A stretch of 64,000 bases of DNA from DASVTR01 sp036382855. Its GTDB lineage: Bacteria > Acidobacteriota > Blastocatellia > Pyrinomonadales > Pyrinomonadaceae. The stretch lies in assembly GCA_036382855.1 (NCBI GenBank), contig DASVPO010000024.1, positions 124,001 through 188,000 on the forward strand, in the 5' to 3' direction. Below are positions 36,207-45,677 of the stretch, piece after piece. The notes beneath the pieces were generated by a model. The model did no database searches, was not told the DNA's origin, and was given only the letters and a program-made list of their open reading frames with translations. The stretch's first letter is position 1; every line of letters begins with the position of its first letter. Made by a program: the position numbers and the translations under genes.

Positions 36207-36263
36207 GCGGCGCGGGAGGTGGGTCACGAACACGTGCTCCGTTCCAGACACCTCCCGCGCCGC
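36207..36263 (+). terminator. Strong hairpin after the 716-residue DUF11 gene
   Basis: Perfect 15-base GC-rich stem GCGGCGCGGGAGGTG (36207-36221) with 36249-36263 and a 27-base loop. There is no T-run, so it may stabilise mRNA or end transcription with a factor. Confidence 0.6.
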
Positions 36264-36272
36264 ATTGAAAAT

Positions 36273-36342
36273 GATGAATGATAAACGCGGAATGATGAAT
36301 AAGAAGTTTTGAGTTTTCTACTTCATCGTTCCGCGTTCATCG
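36273..36342. repeat. Inverted AACGCGGAAtGATGAA repeat
   Basis: The left arm (about 36273-36306) carries GATGAATG, AACGCGGAA and GATGAA; the right arm (about 36320-36342) carries CTTCATCGTTCCGCGTTCATC in inverted order. The arms are imperfect. The same words occur at 58609-58671 and partly at 13699-13774. The right arm is translated if the next gene starts at TTG 36309. Confidence 0.8.
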
Positions 36343-36362
36343 CTCCCACTTCCGTACTCATT

Positions 36363-39300
36363 ATGTCGCTCGCCCCTTTCAAGAGTCGAAGCTTTATGAG
36401 CGCCATCCTCCTCATGGCGATCATTCTGGTTTCTGCCAGAACGAATCTCGCGCTGCTGCTGCTGCCGGACGAACCGACGGAAGCGGGCAGCCGCATCTCG
36501 AACCGCGCCGACGCGACCTACTCCGACGACTCCGGCGCAACCTTCTCAACCTCTTCTCCCACCGTCACCATCACAGTCCTCTCCGTCTCGACCCTCAACG
36601 TCACGCCCGACGAAACAGAGCCTTCCAGTAGTGTTGCTCCGAACGAGCGCGTCACACGCCTCTTCAGCGTTTGCAACACGGGCAACACGCCCGACTTCTA
36701 CACCATCACGCGCGCAGAAGTATCCGCCCCGTCAAGCCTCTTCAGCCTGCACTTCGACACGGACGCAAGTGGCACGCTCACAGATTCCGACACGCCCGTC
36801 CAAATCGGCACGGGCCTCTCGCCGCGTCTCACACCGGGCCGCTGCATAGGCGTCATCGCCGTCGTTGACACTAACAACGCCGCCCTCAATTCGCGCCTCA
36901 CCATAAATCTTACTGCCCGCTCAAACGTCACGCAGTCCGTCAACGGCCTCGCCCAGAACGACGGCACGATTATCAACGCCGTCGGCAGCGGCGCACGCCT
37001 GACAGACCCTTCGGCTCCAGATTTGCCGCCCCTTAAGCTGGTTGAAAATCGCGACCGCGTCTCTGCCTCGCCCGGCCAGACGCTCAACTACACGATTGCC
37101 TTCCGCAATAGCGGCGACGTGACGGCGCGACGCGTCCACGTCGTTGACGAACTGCCAGCCGGTCTCGAATACGTGCCGGGCACGCTCCGCCTCGGTCAGC
37201 GTTCTTTGACGGATGCAGACGACGCGGACGAGGGCCGCGCCAACAGTCGTCGCATAGAGCTACTGCTGCCGCAGGTCGCGGCCGCCGAAGTCGTGCAAAT
37301 TGCTTTGCGCGCACGCGTCACAGGTCAGATTACGCCCGGCGCTGGCGCAGTTAACTTTGCAACGCTTGCCGGAGACAACGCGCCTGCCGCTCAAAGCTCC
37401 TCGACCGTTGCGGTCGTTGACCCCTTCGGGACTGTTTACAGCGGCCATAGCGGCGGCAGCCAGAGCATTGCGGGCGCGCGCCTGACTCTCTTTCAAGACC
37501 AGCCGAACGGCGTGCTGCTCCCGCTCGCTTCAAACACAGGCTTCACGCCCAACGAAGCCAACGATAATCCTTTCACGACGCCGACGGGCGGCCACTTCAG
37601 CTTCATGCTCGCGCCCGGACAACTAGGCACAGAAGCAGCTTCCGTCCGCTACTTCCTGAGCGTCACAGCGGCAGGCTATCGCCTGCGCATGCTTGAGTTG
37701 ACAGTTCGCCCGACCGCGAGCGGGCTTTATGCAACGACCGTCCGCGCCCTCGACGGCCAACCCATCGCACGCGCCGGAAGCTTCGACGTAACGAACGACA
37801 GCGTGCTGCTCGAAAATCTCGCCAGCCTCGTTTTCAACGTTCCGATGTACGAGCAGCGTGGCCTTGAAATCTCCAAGTCGGTTGACCGCCAGCGCGTCGA
37901 AATCGGCGACACGCTGACCTACCGCATCGAAGTCCATAATCCTGCGGCCGCCGTCATCGGTGATGTCATCGTCCGCGACCGCCTGCCCGTCTCCTTCCAC
38001 TACGTTCCAGGCACAGCGCGCCTCGACAACGGCCAACCCCCGACGCGTGCCATAGAGCCTGAGATACGCGGCGACGAGCTCATCTTTCGTCTCGGTGAAG
38101 TCGGCTACGGAGCGACCGCGCGCATCCTTTATCGCGTGCGCGTCGGCGCAAACGCCGGCGAAGGCGAGCGCGATAACACGGCCATGGCCGTCGGCCTCTT
38201 CCCTTCGGGCGAACGCGATGAGACAGCGCCCGCGCGTGCGACAGTCTTTGTCGGCGGCGGTGTCTTCTCGACGCGTCAGGTCGTCGTCGGCCGCGTCTTC
38301 GAGGATGTCAACGGCAACAATCAATTTGACACGGACGACAAGCCGATGCCCGGCGTTCGTCTCTTCCTGAACAACGGCCAGTCCGTGATTACTGATTCTG
38401 CGGGCCTCTACAATTTCCCCTCGCTCGGAGACGGCGCGCAGGTCATCGCGCTTGATTCCGTGACGCTACCCGCCGGCTATCAGTTAACAGACAGCGGAAC
38501 TCTCTCCGGGCGTAGCTGGACGCGCCTTCTCCGCACACCGCTCGGCGGCGGCGCGCTGCTCCGTCAAAACTTCGCGCTCGTCAACAAAAACGCAGCGAAG
38601 CTTTCTTCCACCTCTTCGTCAAACGCCAGCGCTTCGCATCCCGTGTCGGACACAAACTCGACTGAGAAGAACGCCACCAGAAAGACGGAGACGCCGGGCC
38701 AGCCCACCGCGCCTGCGCAAGCGCCTGCGACTTCTGCGCAGCCAACCTCCGCTGGCACTTATGAAATCGCTTCGACCGAAACCCTTGAAGCGGTCGCACC
38801 CGGCGAAGTGCGCGTGCTTTCGCCTGCGGCCAATTCGGTAGTGATGTCGCCCGCTATGCAGTTGGAGGCGCGCGTCGCACTCGATTGGAACATCCGTCTG
38901 GAAGTCAACAACGAACGCATCTCCGACAAGAGCATCGGCACGAGCCGTCTCGACCAGAAAAACCGCGTCTCCACCTTCACCTTCATCGGCATCAACCTGC
39001 GCCCCGGCCCGAACCGCCTGCGCGTGAGCGCCGTTGGCCCGGACGGCACAACGGGCAAGACGGAAGAGTTGACGGTGATGGGCCGCGGGCCTGCGCGCCG
39101 GATTGAGATTGTGCCGGAGAAGACGGAGATTCAAGCCAACGGACGCGATGCGAGCCTCTTGCGCGTGCGCGCCTTCGACGAATGGGGCAACCCCGCCGCC
39201 GACACACAGGTCGGCATCGAAGCTTCCGCCGGAAGCCTGCAACGCCTTGAAGACAAGAGCGCTGAAAGAGAGCTTTCATCATCCCGCGCGCAGCAGAGCA

Positions 39301-42026
39301 GCAGCGCCGAGTCTGTACTGAGCGAAACAAACAATCAACCGACCAACCAGTTGATAGTCGCGCTCACGGGCGGCGAAGCGGTTGTTAAGTTGACTGCCGC
39401 CGGAACGCCCGGCGAAGCACGCCTGCGCGCCCAGCTTGGCGACGAGGAAGCGCGTGCTTCCGTTCGTATCACACCTGAATCAAGGCCGACCATCCTCGTC
39501 GGTCTCGCGGATGTCAGCATCGGCAAGGGCATCCCGGAAGTCTCTTTGAGAGGCGAAGAGGGCAACGTCCGCAGCCGCATCAGCTTCTTCTACAACGGCC
39601 CTGTCTTTAGCCCGCGCAACATGCTGACGCTCTCCTACGACAGCATGCGCCCCATCAATCGCACGGCCGGGCGCGACCGTCTCTTCCAGCTAGATCCTCT
39701 CGACCGCGCCTATCCGCTCTTCGGCGATTCTTCGACGCGGTTTGAGGCAGCGCAGTCAAACTCCAAGCTCTACGCGCGTCTTGACCGCGGACGCTCCTAT
39801 GCCATGTTCGGCGACTTCGATGCCGACATGGAAACCTTGAGCCTCGCCGGATACTCGCGCAAGCTCACAGGCGTTAAGTTACACTTAGAAAACTCCGAGG
39901 GTGATTTCGTGACGGTGACGGGCGCGCGCCCCGATACGACGTTTGCGCGCGACGTTTTCCCCGCCGGAAGTTTGGGCCTGCTGCGTCTCTCGCACACGGA
40001 CATTCTGCCCGGCTCGGAAACCATCGCGCTTGAAGTCCGCGACCGCCGCAATCCTGGGATTATCCTCTCGCGCGAAACGCTCGTGCGCTCCATTGACTAT
40101 AACCTCAATCCGACGACGGGCGAGCTTTTCTTCCTGCGTTATATCTCGACCTTCGATTACGCGCTCAACCTTGTGCAGATTGTCGCCACCTACGAGCATC
40201 GCGCCACAGACATGACCTCTGCCGTCTACACCGCGCGTGCACAAAAGAATTTCAAGCGTCTGGGCCTGCGCCTCGGTCTTTCCGCTATCTCGCAGCGGCA
40301 ATCAGACTTAGGCTCATTCATGCTCGGCGGCCTAGACGGCGAAAAGACTTTGCCGAAGAATGGTGCGCTGCGTTTCGCATGGGCCAGAAGCCACGGCGAG
40401 ATTATGGGCGGCGGCAATTTCTTCGAGACTGGAGACTCCGAGCACAACGGCGACGCTTACATGCTTGAGCTTGACCAGCCCTTGAGTTTCAAGCAGGCGC
40501 GCGTGCGTGCGCGTTTCAGCAGCGCGTCGGCCGGATTTCTGAATCCGTTCGGAGCGACCGTCACACCCGGCTCGCGTCGCGGCGAAGCCGCCTTTGAGTT
40601 TAAGCCGCTGGCTAATTCCACGTTCAGCTTCGGCATCATGTCGGAGCGCAACCGTACAAGCCTGGTTGATAATTCGCGCCTCACGTATTCGGCCGCATGG
40701 GAACAGACCATCAACGAGCGCGTGCGCTTTCATCTCGGCTACGATCACCGCAGCTTCACAGACGACCTTTCCGCACGCACCACCGAATCCAACCTCATCA
40801 CAGCGGCCGTCGAAGCGCAGGTCACAGACAAGCTACAGGTTTCCGTCAAGCGCGAGCAGAATCTGGGCGAGGCCGACCCGACCTATCCGAACCAGACGAC
40901 GATTGCGGCCAACTACAGTGTCAACCAACTGACGCGCCTCTTCTTCACACAGCGGCTCGCCTCCGCTCCCATCACGCCCATCGGAGACTACTCGCAAACA
41001 GGCTTTGCCTCTACCGGCGCACGACGCGAGACGGCCATCGGCGTCGAGACGCGCTTCGGCAAGTACACTTCAGCGACGGGCCGTTACCAGCTTGAAAACG
41101 GAATCAACGGAACAGACAGCTTTGCCGTCGTCGGTCTTCAGAATCGCATTCCCGTCTCCGACTCGCTCTCGCTCGAAGCGGGCTACGAGCGCGGCTTTCA
41201 CGTCGCGGGCGACGGCGAAAGCTTCGATAGCCTGACGGCCGGTTTCGGCTGGACGCCGGTTGAAGATTTCCGCGCGACGGGCCGCTACGAGTTTCGCAAT
41301 CGCGGCGGCGTGGGCCAACTTCTCTCCTTCGGCGCGGCTGGCCGTCTTCGTCCCGGCATGACGACGATGGCGCGGCTTCAGTATGCGCGCGGCAATTTCG
41401 GCGGGCGCAATGGTTCTTCGCTCGACGCGATGGCAGCGCTCGCTATTCGCCCGCTCGAATCAGACCGCGTCGGGATGCTCTTCAGCTACACACACCGCTC
41501 CATCTTTCAGGATGACGGCGATGCTGCGACGCTGCCCCTTCGCGACCGCATTGATTCCATCTCGGCCGATGGCTATTTCCAGGCGACCGAAGCCCTTGAG
41601 CTTTACGGACGTTTCGCCCTGCGCTTCAACGCCAACGGGCAGCCCGACCTGCCTTTCGTTTCGACGCTGACATATCTAACGCAAGCGCGCGTCCAGTATC
41701 GCTTAACAAGGCGCTTCGACTGGGCCGGTGAAGCGCGCCTGCTGTTGCAGCCCTCTTCCGGCACGCAGCGCTCCGTCTACGGCACGGAGCTTGGCTTCTG
41801 GGCTTTCCCGGATTTGCGCCTCGGCGTCGGCTACAACTTCACGCGCGCAGGTGAACCGTCAGGCGCTCGCACGGGTCTTCCGGCCCGTCGCGGTTTCTAC
41901 TTCACAGTCTCCTCCAAGCTCTCCAACCTCTTCGACGTTTTCGGCACATCACGACAGGGATTGGCTAACAACGACGACAACAGCAAAGCTCAGGGACAGC
42001 AACAAGAGAGCGGCGAGAATAAATAA
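36363..42026 (+). CDS. Giant DUF11 / SdrD-B / Ig-like protein with C-terminal outer-membrane barrel
   Basis: About 1887 residues. Order of domains (numbered from TTG 36309): signal peptide (MSAILLMAIILVSARTNLAL), N-terminal beta-sandwich, DUF11 at about 235-350, DUF11 at about 515-640, an SdrD-B-like domain at about 657-740 (VVGRVFEDVNGNNQFDTDDK), a Ser/Thr/Pro/Ala linker at 762-817, an invasin-like Ig domain at about 930-1055, and then 850 residues of alternating amphipathic strands rich in Tyr/Phe/Arg (for example FYNGPVFSPRNMLTLSYDS), which look like a large beta-barrel. It is a probable outer-membrane anchor or channel for the neighbouring secreted proteins (inference). ATG 36363 lacks a clear ribosome site; TTG 36309 and ATG 36396 are alternatives. 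Confidence 0.8.
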   Translation: MSLAPFKSRSFMSAILLMAIILVSARTNLALLLLPDEPTEAGSRISNRADATYSDDSGATFSTSSPTVTITVLSVSTLNVTPDETEPSSSVAPNERVTRLFSVCNTGNTPDFYTITRAEVSAPSSLFSLHFDTDASGTLTDSDTPVQIGTGLSPRLTPGRCIGVIAVVDTNNAALNSRLTINLTARSNVTQSVNGLAQNDGTIINAVGSGARLTDPSAPDLPPLKLVENRDRVSASPGQTLNYTIAFRNSGDVTARRVHVVDELPAGLEYVPGTLRLGQRSLTDADDADEGRANSRRIELLLPQVAAAEVVQIALRARVTGQITPGAGAVNFATLAGDNAPAAQSSSTVAVVDPFGTVYSGHSGGSQSIAGARLTLFQDQPNGVLLPLASNTGFTPNEANDNPFTTPTGGHFSFMLAPGQLGTEAASVRYFLSVTAAGYRLRMLELTVRPTASGLYATTVRALDGQPIARAGSFDVTNDSVLLENLASLVFNVPMYEQRGLEISKSVDRQRVEIGDTLTYRIEVHNPAAAVIGDVIVRDRLPVSFHYVPGTARLDNGQPPTRAIEPEIRGDELIFRLGEVGYGATARILYRVRVGANAGEGERDNTAMAVGLFPSGERDETAPARATVFVGGGVFSTRQVVVGRVFEDVNGNNQFDTDDKPMPGVRLFLNNGQSVITDSAGLYNFPSLGDGAQVIALDSVTLPAGYQLTDSGTLSGRSWTRLLRTPLGGGALLRQNFALVNKNAAKLSSTSSSNASASHPVSDTNSTEKNATRKTETPGQPTAPAQAPATSAQPTSAGTYEIASTETLEAVAPGEVRVLSPAANSVVMSPAMQLEARVALDWNIRLEVNNERISDKSIGTSRLDQKNRVSTFTFIGINLRPGPNRLRVSAVGPDGTTGKTEELTVMGRGPARRIEIVPEKTEIQANGRDASLLRVRAFDEWGNPAADTQVGIEASAGSLQRLEDKSAERELSSSRAQQSSSAESVLSETNNQPTNQLIVALTGGEAVVKLTAAGTPGEARLRAQLGDEEARASVRITPESRPTILVGLADVSIGKGIPEVSLRGEEGNVRSRISFFYNGPVFSPRNMLTLSYDSMRPINRTAGRDRLFQLDPLDRAYPLFGDSSTRFEAAQSNSKLYARLDRGRSYAMFGDFDADMETLSLAGYSRKLTGVKLHLENSEGDFVTVTGARPDTTFARDVFPAGSLGLLRLSHTDILPGSETIALEVRDRRNPGIILSRETLVRSIDYNLNPTTGELFFLRYISTFDYALNLVQIVATYEHRATDMTSAVYTARAQKNFKRLGLRLGLSAISQRQSDLGSFMLGGLDGEKTLPKNGALRFAWARSHGEIMGGGNFFETGDSEHNGDAYMLELDQPLSFKQARVRARFSSASAGFLNPFGATVTPGSRRGEAAFEFKPLANSTFSFGIMSERNRTSLVDNSRLTYSAAWEQTINERVRFHLGYDHRSFTDDLSARTTESNLITAAVEAQVTDKLQVSVKREQNLGEADPTYPNQTTIAANYSVNQLTRLFFTQRLASAPITPIGDYSQTGFASTGARRETAIGVETRFGKYTSATGRYQLENGINGTDSFAVVGLQNRIPVSDSLSLEAGYERGFHVAGDGESFDSLTAGFGWTPVEDFRATGRYEFRNRGGVGQLLSFGAAGRLRPGMTTMARLQYARGNFGGRNGSSLDAMAALAIRPLESDRVGMLFSYTHRSIFQDDGDAATLPLRDRIDSISADGYFQATEALELYGRFALRFNANGQPDLPFVSTLTYLTQARVQYRLTRRFDWAGEARLLLQPSSGTQRSVYGTELGFWAFPDLRLGVGYNFTRAGEPSGARTGLPARRGFYFTVSSKLSNLFDVFGTSRQGLANNDDNSKAQGQQQESGENK

Positions 42027-42046
42027 TAGTGCGCGAGAACACGACA

Positions 42047-44113
42047 ATGATGTTGCGCGAACAGACACGCCCGCAACTAACGCGGCGCGTCTCCGTTCGT
42101 CGTGTCATTATCCTGCTCGCCTTCTGCTTCGCCTGTGCGTTCACGTCGCAGCAGGCAGCGGCCGCCACCTTCACCGTCAACAGTTCATCGAACACGGGCG
42201 ACAGCAATATCGGCAACGGCATTTGCAGAACCAGCAACGGCTCAAGCGGCGTCTGCACCCTGCGCGCCGCCATCGAGGAAGCCAACGCCCTCGCCGGCAC
42301 ACACACCATCAACTTCAGCATCCCGACTTCCGACGCCGGCTACAGCACGACGCGCAACATCGTCGTCATCAGCGTACCCGGCGCGCTTCCCGCTATCACG
42401 CGCGCAGGCACAACGATTGACGGCACGACACAGACCAACACCAACACGGGCTCGCTCGGCGTCGGCGGCACGGTCGGCGTAGGCGCTCTGCTGCTCTCCA
42501 CCGTCAACATCCCCGACATAGAGATTGTCGGCACATCGGCCACGGCCGTCGGCCTCGATATTCAGGCCAGCAACGTCACCATTCGCGGCATCGCCATCTA
42601 CGGCTTCGGCGCAGCGGCCAACAGCGATGCCAACGCCAACATTCGCATCAACACGGGCTTCACCGGCACACTCATCGAGCGCAACATCGTCGGCGCAACG
42701 GCCACCAGTTTTCCTGCCAACTACAATGGCGCTGCCCTCTCCGCAGGCGACAACATTCGCTGCATCAACGCCGACAACGGCACGATCAGCAACAACCTCA
42801 TCGGCTTCAGCGCGGGCAAAGGTATTCAGTTGGGCGGCGGCTCAAGCGGTTGGGTCGTCGAAAACAACGAAGTGCGCGGCAACGGCATCGGCAACTCGAA
42901 CCTCGACGGCATTGACATCGAAAACGGCAGCGGCTCCAATACCGTGCGCGGCAATCGCTTCGAGTATAACGAAGCGCTCGGCGTTGACATGTACCAGTCG
43001 AGCGGCGGCAACAACATAGTCAACAACACCATCACGCGCAACGGCGTCGGCCCCAACGCCAACGTCGAGACGGCCGGCATCCGCGTCTACGGCAGCGGCA
43101 GCACCATTGACCGCAACATCATCACGGCCAACTACGGCGCAGGCGTCCACGTCACCGTCGCCTCCACACAGAACACCATCACACGCAATTCCATTTTCGC
43201 CAACGGCACGATTACCAACAAAAACGGCGTCGCAGCCTCCGGCCAGATCGGCATAGACCTCAGCGCCACCGGCAACAACGATAACGTCGGCACGAGTCCT
43301 TACGTTACACCAAACGACAATAACGACACCGACGCGGGCGGCAACGGCCTGCTCAATTTTCCAGTTATCACCAGCGCCACGCTGACGGGCGGCAATCTCG
43401 TGTTAACAGGCTTCGCGCGGCCAACTGCGACGCTCGAATTCTTCATCGCCGCCGCCGACCCGCGCGGCTTCGGCGAGGGCCAGACCTATTTCGCCACGCT
43501 TGCGGAAGGCTCTGCCTCCGACACCGATGCGACGACCGGCACATACACCAGCCCCTTCAACGGTCTCACCGTCGGCACGGACACGACCAACCGTTTCAAG
43601 TTCACCATCGCAGCGCCGGGCGGAGTCGCCGTCGGAACGACGCTCACGGCGACGGCCACGCTCACCAGCGCCACCTCCGAATTCAGCAACAACATCGCCG
43701 TCGTGCAGCCGCCTGCGGTCGCGCTCGTCAAGTGTGTCTTCAGCGGCTCGCAGTGTGTTGACGCGGTCGCGGATGTCCTGCCCGGCACAGACCTCCTCTA
43801 TTCCATCACGTTTACCAACAGCGGCGGCTCGCCCGCTGCCACTTTTATCGTAGCGGATGCGATTCCGGCCAACACGGAATTCAAAGTCGGCTCCGTCGTC
43901 AACAACCTCGGCGTGACCGGCCTCACCGTCGGCGTCGCCTACTCGAACAACAATGGGACAACATGGACGTACACGCCCGTGAGCGGCACAGGCGGCGCGC
44001 CCGCAGGCTATGACCGTACGGTGACAAACATTCGCTGGAGCTTCACCGGCAATCTCAGTCAAACTTCTCCTTACAATACAGGGAGCGTTCGCTTTACTGC
44101 GCGAATCAAGTAA
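42047..44113 (+). CDS. Secreted right-handed beta-helix protein with C-terminal DUF11
   Basis: 688 residues; signal peptide (RRVIILLAFCFACAFTSQQA). The N-terminal mature part has the CSLREA-like motif CTLRAAIEEANALAG, which starts many parallel beta-helix surface proteins. Then come repeated turns with Asn ladders (IRGIAIYGFGAAANSDANAN, TIDRNIITANYGAGVH) to about residue 420, an Ig-like stretch, and a DUF11 domain (about 570-694) ending VRFTARIK. GTG 42029 is an alternative start, 3 bases after the previous stop; ATG 42047 is favoured for the signal peptide. Likely co-transcribed with the barrel gene. Confidence 0.83.
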   Translation: MMLREQTRPQLTRRVSVRRVIILLAFCFACAFTSQQAAAATFTVNSSSNTGDSNIGNGICRTSNGSSGVCTLRAAIEEANALAGTHTINFSIPTSDAGYSTTRNIVVISVPGALPAITRAGTTIDGTTQTNTNTGSLGVGGTVGVGALLLSTVNIPDIEIVGTSATAVGLDIQASNVTIRGIAIYGFGAAANSDANANIRINTGFTGTLIERNIVGATATSFPANYNGAALSAGDNIRCINADNGTISNNLIGFSAGKGIQLGGGSSGWVVENNEVRGNGIGNSNLDGIDIENGSGSNTVRGNRFEYNEALGVDMYQSSGGNNIVNNTITRNGVGPNANVETAGIRVYGSGSTIDRNIITANYGAGVHVTVASTQNTITRNSIFANGTITNKNGVAASGQIGIDLSATGNNDNVGTSPYVTPNDNNDTDAGGNGLLNFPVITSATLTGGNLVLTGFARPTATLEFFIAAADPRGFGEGQTYFATLAEGSASDTDATTGTYTSPFNGLTVGTDTTNRFKFTIAAPGGVAVGTTLTATATLTSATSEFSNNIAVVQPPAVALVKCVFSGSQCVDAVADVLPGTDLLYSITFTNSGGSPAATFIVADAIPANTEFKVGSVVNNLGVTGLTVGVAYSNNNGTTWTYTPVSGTGGAPAGYDRTVTNIRWSFTGNLSQTSPYNTGSVRFTARIK

Positions 44114-44230
44114 TATCGGCAAGACTCTGGCCCAAGCGCCAGTTGAAAAGTATAGGGTTTCAATTAGTTATAACTTGCCGGCAGCGTTTGTGGAGATTCG
44201 CGAGCCGCCAGCGGATAATTCTTTGAGGCA

Positions 44231-45544
44231 ATGTTTGTAAAACGACATTCCAAGAGCTTTCAACCCGGAATGAAAGTCTTCTTGCTGCGCGCCTGTTTGC
44301 TGGCGCTCCTGCTCGGCGGCTGGGGTGTGCATAGCGCCTACGCCGGTCTGACCGTGACTCCGACCACCTGGAATGTCATCGGCCTCGACAGCAACAGGGT
44401 TACGGACGGGCCGGACACGTTTCAGATTGGAGCGCGCGTCTGCAACACAGGCTCGGCAGCCGTCACAAACGTCGTCGGCACTTTCGTCTGGGATAGCACG
44501 AACCCGTTTGTCAATCTGAGCGGCTCAAGCACCGTCACGGTCAACTCGCTCGCCGCCGGAACTTGCGTAGACCTCTACTATCCCGTCACCGTCACGCGCA
44601 ATTCCGCCGCCTACGACACAGCACGTCGCTATCACATTACGGTGACGGGCGATGGTGTGGCGACCGTTAGTACGCCCGTTCCGCGCGAGCTTTACGTCGA
44701 ACATCTCATCTCGCAGGGGCGCAACACGGTCTCGTCCATCAGCGGCCCGACCAGCGTTTTCGTCGGGCAGACTTACAACTACACCGTCTCGGCCAGCACG
44801 GCGACACAAGGCTACGAGCAGCTTGAATGTTTTTTGAATCTGTCGAACGTCGTCTTTCTCGTGCAATCCATCTCGACGACCTACACGGCTCCGAGCGGAG
44901 CGACCAACAATAAGTTTTACGCCGACGGCTGCGGCTGGGAAAACAATCCTTTGAGTCCCAACTATCGAAGCTGCGTTGGGCCAAACAACTATTCCGGCGG
45001 CAAAGTCGGCGGCACGGTCGTGACGACCTACACGGTCAAGATTCTCTCCACCGGCACGACAACCGCCAACACCCTGATTCTGGATTTCTCCGGCAGCAGC
45101 TACCACTACAACGCAGACTACGGAACAGGCTTTACCATCACGGCGCTGCCCTACAATCCGAACGTCACGCTGCAAAAGAGCGTCAGCCCGACAGCCCCTG
45201 CGCAAATCATCCCTGGCGCTGACCTGACCTACACCATCGGCTTCAACAATACGGGCAACGCGCCCGCCCTCAATCTCGTCGTCACAGACAACATTCCCGC
45301 CAGCACCGAATTCAAGCTCGGCTCGGCGACGACCAACCTCGGCACGACCGGCCTCACTGTCACCATCCGTTATTCAAACGACAATGGCGCGACGTGGACC
45401 TACACGCCCGTGAGCGGCGCAGGCGGTGCGCCCGCAGGCTACGACCGCACGGTCACACACGTTCGCTGGTCTTTCGGCGGAAACCTGAGCCCGACTGCTC
45501 CCAACAATTCCGGCAGCGTGCAGTTCGCCGTCAGAATCAAATAA
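44231..45544 (+). CDS. Secreted DUF11 protein
   Basis: 437 residues; signal peptide LLRACLLALLLGGWGVHSAY. A beta-rich domain occupies about 45-290 with several Cys (for example CFLNLSNV, CGWENN, CVGPNNY) and is followed by a C-terminal DUF11 (about 310-437) that is closely similar, also in DNA, to that of the preceding gene (SNDNGATWTYTPVSGAGGAP against SNNNGTTWTYTPVSGTGGAP). It ends VQFAVRIK. ATG 44231 has GAGGC 4 bases upstream; ATG 44270 is possible. Last of the surface-protein cluster. Confidence 0.83.
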   Translation: MFVKRHSKSFQPGMKVFLLRACLLALLLGGWGVHSAYAGLTVTPTTWNVIGLDSNRVTDGPDTFQIGARVCNTGSAAVTNVVGTFVWDSTNPFVNLSGSSTVTVNSLAAGTCVDLYYPVTVTRNSAAYDTARRYHITVTGDGVATVSTPVPRELYVEHLISQGRNTVSSISGPTSVFVGQTYNYTVSASTATQGYEQLECFLNLSNVVFLVQSISTTYTAPSGATNNKFYADGCGWENNPLSPNYRSCVGPNNYSGGKVGGTVVTTYTVKILSTGTTTANTLILDFSGSSYHYNADYGTGFTITALPYNPNVTLQKSVSPTAPAQIIPGADLTYTIGFNNTGNAPALNLVVTDNIPASTEFKLGSATTNLGTTGLTVTIRYSNDNGATWTYTPVSGAGGAPAGYDRTVTHVRWSFGGNLSPTAPNNSGSVQFAVRIK

Positions 45545-45677
45545 AGCCGTTCATAATTCCAGATCGCTTCCATCGCCTTGACGAAAACGTTGACAGTCGG
45601 AGAGCGCTTTAACACATTTGCGCGTTACGGTACTCTGTAATCGAGAACGCGCACACGTGTCTTAAAGAAAGCCTCTC

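Noticed and set aside
37623..38324. Long minus-strand frame opposite the giant DUF11 gene
   Set aside because: Shadow frame; Val/Asp/Ala/Arg-rich chance composition, and the sense gene is well supported.
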